From assembly GCA_963820105.1 (NCBI GenBank), contig CAWFYI010000001.1, positions 372,001-436,000 of the forward strand: a stretch of 64,000 bases of DNA. The letters run 5' to 3'. Made by a program: the position numbers and the translations under genes. Shown here piece by piece: positions 24,995-35,527 of this stretch. Numbering within the stretch: the first letter of the stretch is position 1; the number at the start of each line of letters is the position of its first letter. The notes under the pieces were generated by a model that was given only the letters and a program-made list of their open reading frames with translations, did no database searches and was not told where the DNA came from. The DNA comes from CAWFYI01 sp963820105 (GTDB lineage: Bacteria; Patescibacteriota; Saccharimonadia; Saccharimonadales; UBA4665).

Positions 24995-26193
24995 GAGGTC
25001 GCTCCCAGGTTCGATTGGTATAGCTCCAATATCTTGTCGCTTACGCGGACCCACGACAGCCCCTCGTATTCGCGATTGGCATTCTTGATGAGCTCGGTGC
25101 GCAGGGGCCGGTTCCACAATACTGCCAGCATCTTGTTCGCCATCTCGTCGACATCCCAGTAGTCCACTTTCAGGCAGTTGGCAAGTACCTCGCTTACTCC
25201 GGATTGCTTGCTTATGAGTGCCGGTGTGCCGTAACCCACGGCTTCCAGCGGGGTAAGTCCGAAGGGCTCTGACACGGATGGCATAACGAACAGGTCGCCA
25301 ACTATGAACGCGTCGCGCCAGCGCTTGCCGCGCTGGAAATCGGCGAACAGCACGCTGGCCCCTATGCCTAGCTCTGCGGCTTGTTCGATGAGTTCATGGT
25401 ACTGTTCGCCGTTACCCACAATCAGGAACAGCGTCTTCGGCTCGCGCTTCTTGACCTTTTGAGCAGCTTTAAGGAAATTCGGCAGGCCTTTCTGAATGGT
25501 CAGCCTTCCCACGTTGACCACTACCTTGTAGCCCAGCTTCTTCATCAACGCCAGATAGCGGTATGAGTTTTCCGGATCTGGCAGCATGAGGTCGCCAGGG
25601 TCGATGCTGTTATGTACTACTTCTATCTTGTCCGCAGGCACGCCGTAATCTTCGATAATCCTGTCTTTGGTGTGCTGACTGACGGCTACGACCTGGTCTG
25701 CCAGTCGCATGGATAATTGTTCCACCTCTTTGACGAACGGGTTGCCGTCGGAACTGCCGGCGCGGTCGGACTCCACGGAGTGGACGTGCAGGATCAGCGG
25801 ACAGCCCTTCAGCTGCTTGACTCTGAGCGCCGCGCGGAACGTCAGCCAATCGTGGGCGTGCACTATGTCGACCTGCTTTTTCGCGACCAGCCTGGCCACT
25901 GAGTGTTCATAAAGTTGCTGTTGGTCGTGTATGTCCAGCCATTCACCGTTATCACCATCACTGGTGTATTTCCGGCTATCGTAAACGCCGCCTGAACGGG
26001 CGACGATGGCGGCATCTTGCGGATTGGCGGCCGTGACCTCCATGAAATCTATTTGATGCTCTGCCCGGTAGGGCAGGATGAATTCTATGTCGACGTCTTT
26101 TTTAGAGAGAGCCTTACAGAGCTGGTAGCACGCAACACCCAGTCCACCACTGTTGTTGGGCGGTAGTTCCCACCCTAGCATTAGAATTTTCAT
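24991..26193 (-). CDS. GT4 glycosyltransferase, glycogen-synthase-like
   Basis: 400 residues. The N-terminal MKILMLGWELPPNNSGGLGV motif (WELPP..GGLG) is typical of starch/glycogen-synthase-like GT4 enzymes. DIVHAHDWLTFRAALRVKQL, VVNVGRLTIQKGLPNFLKA and the C-terminal nucleotide-sugar loop SVSEPFGLTPLEAVGYGTPA (E-x7-E) complete the GT-B fold. First gene of the alpha-glucan operon; the downstream GH57 overlaps its stop. Substrate specificity cannot be read with certainty. Confidence 0.88.
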   Translation of the reverse strand: MKILMLGWELPPNNSGGLGVACYQLCKALSKKDVDIEFILPYRAEHQIDFMEVTAANPQDAAIVARSGGVYDSRKYTSDGDNGEWLDIHDQQQLYEHSVARLVAKKQVDIVHAHDWLTFRAALRVKQLKGCPLILHVHSVESDRAGSSDGNPFVKEVEQLSMRLADQVVAVSQHTKDRIIEDYGVPADKIEVVHNSIDPGDLMLPDPENSYRYLALMKKLGYKVVVNVGRLTIQKGLPNFLKAAQKVKKREPKTLFLIVGNGEQYHELIEQAAELGIGASVLFADFQRGKRWRDAFIVGDLFVMPSVSEPFGLTPLEAVGYGTPALISKQSGVSEVLANCLKVDYWDVDEMANKMLAVLWNRPLRTELIKNANREYEGLSWVRVSDKILELYQSNLGATS

Positions 26194-26236
26194 CGCCCTC
26201 TATTTTTTAATTTGTTTTAGGGTTGCCCTGCGTACA

Positions 26237-26265
26237 ATTATAAGGCCATCCCCTCTATAGCACAA
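26237..26265 (-). promoter_or_regulatory. Promoter of the alpha-glucan operon
   Basis: Minus-strand TTGTGC (26265-26260), 17-nt spacer, TATAAT (26242-26237), leaving a leader of about 35 nt before ATG 26193. Confidence 0.6.
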
Positions 26266-26314
26266 GCGTTGTATATCACTTTCCGTCCGTGATTGAAATC
26301 AAGGGGCCGGAGGC

Positions 26315-26343
26315 TTTACAATCGTTGTGTTAATGTCTATTAT
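26315..26343 (+). promoter_or_regulatory. Promoter of the surface-protein operon
   Basis: TTTACA (26315-26320), 17-nt spacer, TATTAT (26338-26343). It is followed by GGGAG (26360-26364) and GTG 26374, the proposed true start of the first giant surface protein. Confidence 0.65.
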
Positions 26344-26373
26344 TAGCATATGCTCTTCAGGGAGCAGATTTGT

Positions 26374-29300
26374 GTGTTTAAAAACAAACCAGCGAAAACA
26401 GAGGTTAGACGCTTATCAAAGCAGCTAAAACGTTAATAAAAACCGGGGCTGGATTTCCCAAACAAGCGATACAAAAGCTATCGCGTGCTTATTTATCGCT
26501 AAAAACTCAACCTCTCAAATTTGTTCGAACGGCCACTTTGGCGTTAGTGCTAGTCCTTTATGTGGCAAACATACTGCTGGCTCCAAAGGCCTGGGCTTCG
26601 ACAACAGTTTCTATCGATACCGATAGCGACTTCAATCTTGGTTCGTACAGCTCGACCCAGGTGAACGGTACTGGGTCGGGTGCTTATCTGTCGTTAGCTG
26701 GCGGCGACCACTGGTGGAACTCGTCGTATTCTTACCGTCGGCCTGTAACAGTTGATATAGGCAGCAACCCGTCGGTATCGTCTGGCTACGCCGTCAAAAT
26801 GACTATTAGCGGCAGCGACGCGGCAGCTATATATAGCAGTTCCCTGAATACTGGTAATGACTTTCGAGTAGCCTACTGGGATGGCTCGACCAACACGGAG
26901 ATCAACCGCTACGTCGTAACATACACCTCTAGTTCGATAGTCTTCTACTTCAATACCCAAGCCGCACTAAATGCCAACGACTCCTCAAGCTACTCTGTCT
27001 ATTATGGAAACCCTTCAGCCACAGCGCCGTCTAATGATCCGGCTAACGTATTCAGTACTACCAATATCGCCACCACCGGAACGGCCTCGGCCAGCGATAC
27101 CTATAGCGCGAACCCCGTTACGCTGTTGAATGACGGCGCCGCCAGTGGCAGTGTCAGCCAGTGGGGCAACAACAATGCCGCCAATTCCAGAGTCATGATC
27201 AAATTCCCATCGAATTACCAGATATGGAAAGTCAAGGAGTACTGGGGCGGCGACAACACAGGCGGCTGGGCCAAGCCCAACGGGCAATATTTCCCGGGCT
27301 CTTTCCAGGTCCAGTACAGTACTGACAACAGCGCCGTAGCGGCCGACGTTGCCGGCAGCGCCAAATGGACCAGCCTTAGCGACTCTACCGATGGACTTGC
27401 GGCTTCCAGGACGGCTACGACCGATTATGCGAGTCCCACCTATAGTGGCAATCCGTCGGTCAGCGGCACGACCGTCGCCACCAACATGGCGAATTGTACG
27501 AACTGCTGGGGAACAACCTTCGAGAACACGTTCTATCCGGTTACGGCGTTATCGGTCAGGCTGGCGCTGGTCAATACGGGTTGGGTAGGCGGCTTCGGCG
27601 AGTTCTACGTATATCCTGTAAATGCCACGCCTCTGTCAACGGAGCCTACTCTCTCGGTTGGATCCCAGGCCACCAATCTGGCCTCCAGCGGTACTTGGAC
27701 ATCCGGCAGCGGCGGCAGCGCCATAGCGTTGACCAGTCCGGCCCTGTGGGGCAACGGCACCTCCGGAAGCACGGCCTTCGCGGCGGCCTTCAGCAACGTG
27801 GCGGCGGGCGATACCGTACAGTTCAAGCTACGCAGTGCCACTACCAGCGGCGGGCTTAGCTCGGCGTCTTACGTCAGCTTGGGCACGGCCAGTTCTGGAA
27901 CAACGTTCAGTTTGACGAAGTCCGATATGGACAACCTGAACATTGATCCGGCACAAGCCAAGTACGTACAAATTGAGACTGACTTTTCGCAGTCTAATGG
28001 TAATACGCCCCAGCTTGATTCCATGGCCCTGACGTACGTTTCCGACGCGTCCGGGCCGATCAGTAACGCCTCGAACCTGCAGATGTACAAGAGTAACGGC
28101 GGCAGCAGCCTGGCCAGCAACGCCTGGGCCAAGACCAGCCCGTACATTACCTGGGATGCGGCCGATGATAACGTCGGCGGCTCCGGCATAAAGGGTTATT
28201 GCCTATATGTTGGGCAGGACGACACAGCGGACCCGGTATCGACGAAGGGCCTGCTTGGCACCAGTCCTGTCAATACCAACGGCACTTGCCAGTTCGCGGT
28301 GTCAGACACGAACATAGACCTGTCCGCGTCCGGCGTCCTTGGGACGGCGCTGTCCACGTCGACCAATCCGTACTATCTGGTGATAAAGCCCATAGACTAC
28401 GCCGACAATGTTTACGGCGGATCTACCGTAAGCGAGCATTTCCGCTTTGACAATACCGCCCCGAACAACCCATCATTCGTGACTGCTCCGTCGCAGTTCG
28501 TATCCAGCAAGGACGTTAGCCTGACCTGGCCAACGTCTGGCGGCGACGCCCCGAGTGATGCTGCCTCCGGATTGGCCGGCCTGCAGTACCGGATAGGCTC
28601 GTCTGGCATCTGGTACGGCGACAGTCATAACGGGGCGGGCGACAGCACCGACCTGCTGGCTGACGACGGAAGTTACGAGACCCAGTCCAGCCCTGACTAC
28701 GCCAGCCTTAACGAAGGCAACAACATCGTTTACTTCAGGACCTGGGATAACGCCGGAAACATGTCTCCGGCCTACGTGACCACTGTTATAAAACTTAACA
28801 CGGCTTCGCCCTCAGGTCCCCAGAACGTCACGGCTACCCCGGATACTAACACTACTAACTCCTTCGCGTTCAGCTGGCTGGCACCCGCCAGCTTTACCGG
28901 TTCGGTATCTAACATAACGTATTGCTATACGGTTAACGCCTTGCCTAGCAGTAGCAACTGTAACTACACTTCAGGCGGGGTAACCTCTCTGTCAGCCGGC
29001 GCTTATGCCACGCAGCCGGGGGATAACACGTTTTACGTCGTGGCCAAGGACGAAGCGGGGAATATCAACTATGCCACCGCTGCCTCCACCACCTTCACGG
29101 CCAACACTTCGGCGCCAGGAGTGCCTCTTAACGCAGATATAGCCGACATCAGCGTAAAAGCTACTCACAACTGGAAGCTTGCACTGTCCTGGGAAACCCC
29201 GGCCGATACGGGGGCTGGCGTGGCCAGCTACAAGGTCCTTAGGTCCACAGACAACTCCAGCTTCACCCAAGTAGCTTCGACCTCAGGCACCAGCTACGTC

Positions 29301-30626
29301 GACAGCGGCCTTACCCAACAAACCTACTACTACAAGGTCAAGGCCTGTGACTCGGCCAACAATTGCGGCGCATTAACCGGTACCGTCAGCAAACTGCCCA
29401 CCGGCAAGTTCACCAGCGCCGCTAACATTTTAAGTACGCCCAAAGTCAGCAATCTAAGCACCAAAAAAGCTAGCATAGCTTGGGTCACGGACCGCACCAG
29501 CGATTCCAAAGTTGCTTTCGGCACCAAATCCGGAACTTACAGTTCCGACGAGATCGCCAACTCCGACCAGACCACCAGCCACGGCATCAATCTGGTTAAC
29601 CTCAGCCCAGGTACTACCTATTACTACGTAGCTAAATGGACTGACGAAGACGGCAATACCGGCACGTCCGCGCAGGGAACTTTCACGACCCTCCCAGCTC
29701 CAGGAATCAGCGACGTCAAAACGTCCGGAGTAAATATATCCAGTGCCACGATAACGTTTACGTCCACTGAAGCAAATTCTGTCAAACTGTATTACGGTAC
29801 CAGCAAGGACTTCGGGGCGACCAGGGTGCTGAATACGTCCACCAGCGAGTCTACTTATTCGACCCAACTATCAGGTCTGCAAGACGGTACCACATATTAC
29901 TTCAAACTCGACCCCTTCGATTCCGACGGCAATGAGTACAGCCAGACTATCTTTACGTTCTCCACTCCCCCCAGCCCTAAGATTTCCAACCTGCGCTTCC
30001 AACCTGTCGCTGACCAGCCGACCTCAACCCAGCAGATAACCTGGGACACTAACGTGCCCTCTAGCTCCGAACTGTCCTACGGCCCTGACGGCCAGGCCCA
30101 GCAAAGTTCCGTTGACTCCCACCTGACCACCAACCACTCCATGACCATCAACGGCCTGGCCGACAACACTCTCTACAGCCTGGTTGCCCAGTCCAGGGAC
30201 GGTGCCGGCAACCTAGCCGTCTCTGACAAACAGATCTTCCACACGGCTCTGGACACCAGACCGCCTAAGATATCCGACCTGAAGGTCACATCTTCCATAA
30301 AGGGTACCGGTACCGACGCCGCCGGTCAGATCATCGTCGCCTGGAAGACCGACGAACCTGCCACTTCCCAGGTAGCCTACGGCCAAGGCTCAGACAATAC
30401 TTCCTACAATACCTCCACCGCCGAAGACCGCGCCCTGGTCACTGACCACGCCGTAGTCGTATCCAACCTATCCACTTCACAGATATTCCATCTGGAGGCT
30501 CTGAGCAAGGACTCAGCCGGCAACTTGGCACATTCCGACAACCGTACTACCATAATAGGTAACGCCACTGACAGTGTCATTAGCATCATATTCAACGCAT
30601 TGCAGAAAGTGTTCGGAGGGTTTTAA
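26374..30626 (+). CDS. Giant surface protein: DUF2341 and fibronectin-III repeats
   Basis: The long open frame starts at TTG 26538 (1362 residues). A better start is GTG 26374 with Shine-Dalgarno GGGAG. That frame (VFKNKPAKTEVRRLSKQLK) joins the main frame if one A is added to the AAAA run at 26427-26430. It gives a long basic n-region before the membrane/signal helix ALVLVLYVANILLAPKAWA. Domains in order: DUF2341 (RPVTVDIGSNPSVSSGY... VYYGNPSA), a discoidin-like beta domain (about 26.9-27.7 kb), a beta domain, then Ig-like and several fibronectin-III modules (ATSQVAYG, SGTSYVDSGLTQQTYYYKVK). The C-terminus is SIIFNALQKVFGGF. Presumably exported and cell-attached; ligand unknown. Confidence 0.8.
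29958..30626 (+). repeat. 669-bp near-identical block, copy 1
   Basis: Aligns without gaps to 34104-34772. I count three differences, all synonymous, while flanking homologous parts of the two genes are visibly more diverged. Encodes the last two fibronectin-III-like modules and the C-terminal tail. Confidence 0.9.
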
Positions 30627-33600
30627 ATGAAACTCCGCATACACAAGCTATTTGAAAGTCTAAGGCCAGTGCTTTATTCTATCCGTCATTCACTGGGTTA
30701 CGGCAAACTCTTATATAGACGGGTAACCGATTTCTCCAAGAAGAGCTACAAGCACAAGGCGTTCGTATCAGCCTGTCTGACAATCTTTCTTGCCGCATCA
30801 TTCATTATCGTTAAACAAGTCTATGCTGACACGGCCTGGACTCAGACCGACTGGAGCGGCGGCACCGGCACGTCTACTACGAACCAGTACAGCTCATCAT
30901 CCAACGTTGACACTTCCACCAGCGGGCAGGCCAGCTTGACGAAGACGTCGGGTTGGTCTAACACCTATACGTCGTGGGCTAAACGCCAAGCTGTAACGAT
31001 TACCAATAGCGGCTCTGCCCAGACTGATTATCAGGTCAAACTGGGCGTCAGTTATGACTCGGATATGAAAAATGATTTTTCCGATTTGCGTTTTACAAAT
31101 TCGTCCGGCACCGCTTTGAATTATTGGATAGAAGACAAGACTGACGGCAGCAGCGCGACGGTCTGGGTAAAGGTTGATAGCTTGGCCGGATCGAGCGACA
31201 CGACTATATACATGTACTACGGCAATTCGTCGGCTTCATCAGCATCGGACGGCAATAACGTATTCTTGCTGTTCGACGACTTCAGCTCGCCCACCCTGAA
31301 TAGCAGTAAATGGACATCATCAGGCGCTACGCCGTATGTAATCACGGGCGGCGAGCTCCAGCTAACCAACGGCAATAGTAGCTGGAGCCAGGCGATATAT
31401 AGCAACACGGCCTTCCCGCGCTCTAATCTATCCTTCGAGATGAAGTACAAATGGACCAGTAACAATGCTTCATACGACGCGATGATGATGGGCTGGAAAG
31501 ATGACGGCTCGGGAGCGTCGTACGCCAACCAGGTATACGCCTACTACAACCCTGGCATCGGCACTTGTACTACAGGCTGTGAGGCCGATGTATACGAAGA
31601 TGGAAGCGGGCGGGGAACCGGCAGCGGATCATGGACGCAGAATACCCAGTATGTGACCAGAGTTATGATGAAAGCCTCCGGCGGAGCTTATTACCAGCAG
31701 AGCACAGATGGCGGTCAAAGCTGGACGACTACCTATAACTCCAGCTACTCGACAGAGTCCAACTTGCACCCCAGTTGGACCTTGTATGCAGGTACGCATA
31801 ACTTTGATGACGTTAAAGTTCGTCAGTGGATGACCACAGAACCGACCAGTTCATATGGAAGCGAACAGAGCGAGTATCCCAGCTCTGGTACTTTGACCTC
31901 GGCCATCTTCAACGGCGCGTTACCTGAAGACTGGGGCAATTTAACATACAACGCCACGACGCCTTCAGGTACCTCTGTTTCTGTCAAAGTTCGCAGCGGT
32001 AACCAGCCCGACTTTTCCGACGCTTCAGCTTGGGCAAGCTGTAGTGCCGTATCTAGTGGCAGTGACGTGACTAGCGCCTGTGCGGCAGATAAGTCTCAAT
32101 ACGTGCAGTACCAGGTTACAATGTCGACCAGCGATAGCGCGGCAACTCCCACCTTTCTGGATAACTCAATCAGCTATAGCGCTTCTGACACGGTACCGCC
32201 AACCACCAACGCCTCTAGCATGTTGATGTACAAGAGCAATGGCGGCGACTCGGTCAGCAGTAACGGCTGGGTCAAGAGTTCGCCCTATTTTGCCTGGACG
32301 GCCGGAGATGACGATCCAGGCGGCTCGGGCATCAAGGGTTACTGTTTGTATCTGGGTCAGGACGACACGGCCAACCCGACTACCACGAAAGGGCTGCTAG
32401 GCACCAGTCCGGTCAGTACCGGTGGCGCTTGCCAGTTCGCGGTTTCAGGAACAAATATAGATCTCTCGACGTCCGGCTACATGGGTACGGCCTTGTCCAC
32501 GTCGGATAGTCCTTACTATCTGGTTGTAAAGGCCGTAGATAATGCTAACAACGTCTATGCCGGCTCTGCCGCGACCTTCCAGTTCCGCTTCGACAACACA
32601 CCTCCAAGTAATCCATCCTTCATAACAGCCCCGTCGCAGTTCGTGTCTAGCAAAGATGTCAGCCTGACCTGGCCGACGTCAGGCGGCGACGCGGCGTCTG
32701 ACACTAATTCCGGCCTGGCCGGTCTGCAGTACCGCATCGGGTCTTCGGGCATCTGGTACGGCGACAGCCACAACAGCGCCCAAGACTCTTCGGATCTGTT
32801 GGCTGACGACGGCAGCTACGAGACCCAATCCAGCCCTGACTACGCCAGCCTTCAGGAGGGCAACAACATCGTCTACTTCCGCACCTGGGACAACGCTGGG
32901 AATATTTCCACCGCTTATGTAACCACGGTAATTAAGCTTAACACCGCTTCGCCATCAGGTCCCCAGAACGTCACGGCCACCCCGGATACTAACACTACTA
33001 ACTCCTTTGCTTTCTCCTGGCTCACACCAGCCAGCTTTACCGGTTCGGCCAGCAATCTGACCTACTGCTATACGGTTAACGCCTTGCCGAACAGCTCCAA
33101 CTGCACGTATACGTCAGCCGGCGTTACCTCTCTGCCTGCCGGCGCTTATGCCACCCAACCGGGCGACAACACCTTCTACGTGGTAGCTAAGGACGAAGCT
33201 GGCAACATCAACTATGCCACCGCTGCCTCCACCACCTTCACGGCCAACACCGCGGCGCCGGGGGTGCCTCTTAACGCAGATATAGCCGACATAAGCACCA
33301 AGACTACCCACAACTGGAAGCTGGCATTGTCCTGGGAGACGCCCACACAGACGGGAGCAGGGGTCTCCAGCTACAAGATCCTCAGGTCAACAGACGACTC
33401 TAATTATTCGCAAATCGCTTCGACCTCAGGCACCAGCTACGTCGACAGCGGCCTTACCCAGCAAACCTATTACTACAAGGTCAAGGCCTGCGATTCCGCC
33501 AACAACTGCGGCGCCCTCAGCTCTGCCGTACACGATCTCCCGACCGGCAAGTTCACCAGTTCGGCAAATGTGCTGACAGGCCCTACCGTCAGCGGTATCA

Positions 33601-34772
33601 GCACCAAGAAAGCGGCGGTATCCTGGGTCACTGACCGCACCAGTGATTCCAAAGTTGCTTTCGGCACCAAATCGGGTACTTACAGCTCTGACGAAATCGC
33701 CAACTCCGACCAGACAGTCAGCCACTCAATAAACCTTGTTAACCTGACCCCGGGAACCACATATTACTACGTAGCTAAATGGACTGACGAAGACGGCAAT
33801 ACCGGCACGTCCGCGCAGCACACCTTCAGTACCTTGCCGGCACCCAGTATCAAGGACGTCACCATTACCGGTATAAATATCAATACCGCTACCATAACCT
33901 TCACGTCGAGCAGGGCGGATGCCGTTAAGTTGTACTATGGCACGAGCGACAGCTTCGGAGCGCTTAAGACCATTAACACATCTGAGAGCACCTCTACGTA
34001 CAGCATCCCATTGTCTGGCCTGAGTGACGGCACTAAGTATTACTTCAAACTCAATACTATAGATGGCGATGGCAATGAGTATGACAATCCCCAGGCCAAC
34101 TCCTTCTCCACTCCCCCCAGCCCTAAGATTTCCAACCTGCGCTTCCAACCTGTCGCTGACCAGCCGACCTCAACCCAGCAGATAACTTGGGACACTAACG
34201 TGCCCTCTAGCTCCGAACTGTCCTACGGCCCTGACGGCCAGGCCCAGCAAAGTTCCGTTGACTCCCACCTGACCACCAACCACTCCATGACCATCAACGG
34301 CCTGGCCGACAACACTCTCTACAGCCTGGTTGCCCAGTCCAGGGACGGTGCCGGCAACCTAGCCGTCTCTGACAAACAGATCTTCCACACGGCTCTGGAC
34401 ACCAGACCGCCTAAGATATCCGACCTGAAGGTCACATCTTCCATAAAGGGTACCGGTACCGACGCCGCCGGCCAGATCATCGTCGCCTGGAAGACCGACG
34501 AACCTGCCACTTCCCAGGTAGCCTACGGCCAAGGCTCAGACAATACTTCCTACAATACCTCCACCGCCGAAGACCGGGCCCTGGTCACTGACCACGCCGT
34601 AGTCGTATCCAACCTATCCACTTCACAGATATTCCATCTGGAGGCTCTGAGCAAGGACTCAGCCGGCAACTTGGCACATTCCGACAACCGTACTACCATA
34701 ATAGGTAACGCCACTGACAGTGTCATTAGCATCATATTCAACGCATTGCAGAAAGTGTTCGGAGGGTTTTAG
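30627..34772 (+). CDS. Second giant surface protein, paralogue of the first
   Basis: 1381 residues, ATG immediately after the preceding stop. It has a basic N-region of about 45 residues (MKLRIHKLFESLRPVLYSIR...), then a membrane/signal helix (ACLTIFLAASFIIVKQVYA). DUF2341 follows (RQAVTITNSGSAQTDYQVKL ... MYYGNSSASS). Next comes a concanavalin-like jelly-roll (FDDFSSPTLNSSKW ... TLYAGTHNFDDVKVRQW), different from the discoidin-like domain in copy one. The remaining Ig-like and fibronectin-III modules are collinear with the first protein, ending in the same 222 residues. Likely exported with its neighbour. Confidence 0.8.
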   Translation: MKLRIHKLFESLRPVLYSIRHSLGYGKLLYRRVTDFSKKSYKHKAFVSACLTIFLAASFIIVKQVYADTAWTQTDWSGGTGTSTTNQYSSSSNVDTSTSGQASLTKTSGWSNTYTSWAKRQAVTITNSGSAQTDYQVKLGVSYDSDMKNDFSDLRFTNSSGTALNYWIEDKTDGSSATVWVKVDSLAGSSDTTIYMYYGNSSASSASDGNNVFLLFDDFSSPTLNSSKWTSSGATPYVITGGELQLTNGNSSWSQAIYSNTAFPRSNLSFEMKYKWTSNNASYDAMMMGWKDDGSGASYANQVYAYYNPGIGTCTTGCEADVYEDGSGRGTGSGSWTQNTQYVTRVMMKASGGAYYQQSTDGGQSWTTTYNSSYSTESNLHPSWTLYAGTHNFDDVKVRQWMTTEPTSSYGSEQSEYPSSGTLTSAIFNGALPEDWGNLTYNATTPSGTSVSVKVRSGNQPDFSDASAWASCSAVSSGSDVTSACAADKSQYVQYQVTMSTSDSAATPTFLDNSISYSASDTVPPTTNASSMLMYKSNGGDSVSSNGWVKSSPYFAWTAGDDDPGGSGIKGYCLYLGQDDTANPTTTKGLLGTSPVSTGGACQFAVSGTNIDLSTSGYMGTALSTSDSPYYLVVKAVDNANNVYAGSAATFQFRFDNTPPSNPSFITAPSQFVSSKDVSLTWPTSGGDAASDTNSGLAGLQYRIGSSGIWYGDSHNSAQDSSDLLADDGSYETQSSPDYASLQEGNNIVYFRTWDNAGNISTAYVTTVIKLNTASPSGPQNVTATPDTNTTNSFAFSWLTPASFTGSASNLTYCYTVNALPNSSNCTYTSAGVTSLPAGAYATQPGDNTFYVVAKDEAGNINYATAASTTFTANTAAPGVPLNADIADISTKTTHNWKLALSWETPTQTGAGVSSYKILRSTDDSNYSQIASTSGTSYVDSGLTQQTYYYKVKACDSANNCGALSSAVHDLPTGKFTSSANVLTGPTVSGISTKKAAVSWVTDRTSDSKVAFGTKSGTYSSDEIANSDQTVSHSINLVNLTPGTTYYYVAKWTDEDGNTGTSAQHTFSTLPAPSIKDVTITGININTATITFTSSRADAVKLYYGTSDSFGALKTINTSESTSTYSIPLSGLSDGTKYYFKLNTIDGDGNEYDNPQANSFSTPPSPKISNLRFQPVADQPTSTQQITWDTNVPSSSELSYGPDGQAQQSSVDSHLTTNHSMTINGLADNTLYSLVAQSRDGAGNLAVSDKQIFHTALDTRPPKISDLKVTSSIKGTGTDAAGQIIVAWKTDEPATSQVAYGQGSDNTSYNTSTAEDRALVTDHAVVVSNLSTSQIFHLEALSKDSAGNLAHSDNRTTIIGNATDSVISIIFNALQKVFGGF
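34104..34772 (+). repeat. 669-bp near-identical block, copy 2
   Basis: Second copy of the block at 29958-30626; direct orientation, about 4.1 kb apart. Confidence 0.9.
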
Positions 34773-34774
34773 GG

Positions 34775-35527
34775 ATGGGCGACCCAATCATAAAAGTTCA
34801 AAACGTAGATAAGACTTTCAAACTGCCTAGCGGCGATGTGCCCGTTCTGCATGATATAAGCCTGGAGATCCAGCCGCAGAGCTTCACGATTATTTATGGG
34901 CCTTCGGGCAGCGGAAAGACTACTCTGCTCAACACCCTGTCGTGCCTGGAAGAGCCCACAAAAGGTACGGTGACTGTAGCCGGTCAACAAGTCTATGACC
35001 TTACTGGGGACGGCCGCGCGGCCTTCAGGTCTAAAAAGCTAGGCTTGGTCTACCAGACCAACTATTGGGTGAAGAGCCTGAGCGTACTTGAAAACGTGGC
35101 CATGCCGCTATATGTAGCTGGTTGGGAAATCAGCATGGCCAACAAGAAGGCCATTGAGACGCTGAGGCAGATTCACATGGATGAATTCGTTGGCTACCGT
35201 CCTACCCTGCTGTCAGGCGGTCAGCAGCAGCGCGTATCCATGGCTAGGGCGCTGGTGGCCGATCCAACTATAGTCTTGGCAGACGAGCCTACCGGAAACC
35301 TTGACACGAAGTCAGGCGACATGGTCATGGACCTTCTTCAACAGGTCCAGAAAGAGTATGGGCGTACAGTCGTACTGATTACCCACAACTTGGACTACAT
35401 ACCCTATAGCGACAGCCAGATACATATATTGGACGGGCGGATAGTGGCCAGCGACTACAAGCATGACAAGAAGGGCAAGGCCGACAAGAAACCTGAAAAA
35501 GCAGAGTCAGGAGTGGAGGATGCGTAG
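34775..35527 (+). CDS. ABC transporter ATP-binding protein, MacB/LolD type
   Basis: 250 residues. Walker A IIYGPSGSGKTTLLNTL near residue 39, Q-loop LGLVYQTNYWVKSL, signature LLSGGQQQRVSMARALVADP, Walker B IVLADEPTGNLDTKSG and switch histidine in VVLITHNLDYI. The sequence type (SCLEEPTKGTV, PTGNLD) belongs to MacB/LolD/FtsE-like exporters. A lysine-rich C-terminal tail follows (KHDKKGKADKKPEKAE). It begins 2 nt after the second surface protein and overlaps the permease gene by 8 nt, so all four genes appear to form one operon. Confidence 0.93.
   Translation: MGDPIIKVQNVDKTFKLPSGDVPVLHDISLEIQPQSFTIIYGPSGSGKTTLLNTLSCLEEPTKGTVTVAGQQVYDLTGDGRAAFRSKKLGLVYQTNYWVKSLSVLENVAMPLYVAGWEISMANKKAIETLRQIHMDEFVGYRPTLLSGGQQQRVSMARALVADPTIVLADEPTGNLDTKSGDMVMDLLQQVQKEYGRTVVLITHNLDYIPYSDSQIHILDGRIVASDYKHDKKGKADKKPEKAESGVEDA

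Noticed and set aside
24995..25117. GH57 start at 25117
   Set aside because: That stretch overlaps the GT4 C-terminus in another frame. ATG 24994 with an ATGA overlap and YLHVHQPY just after it is the real start.
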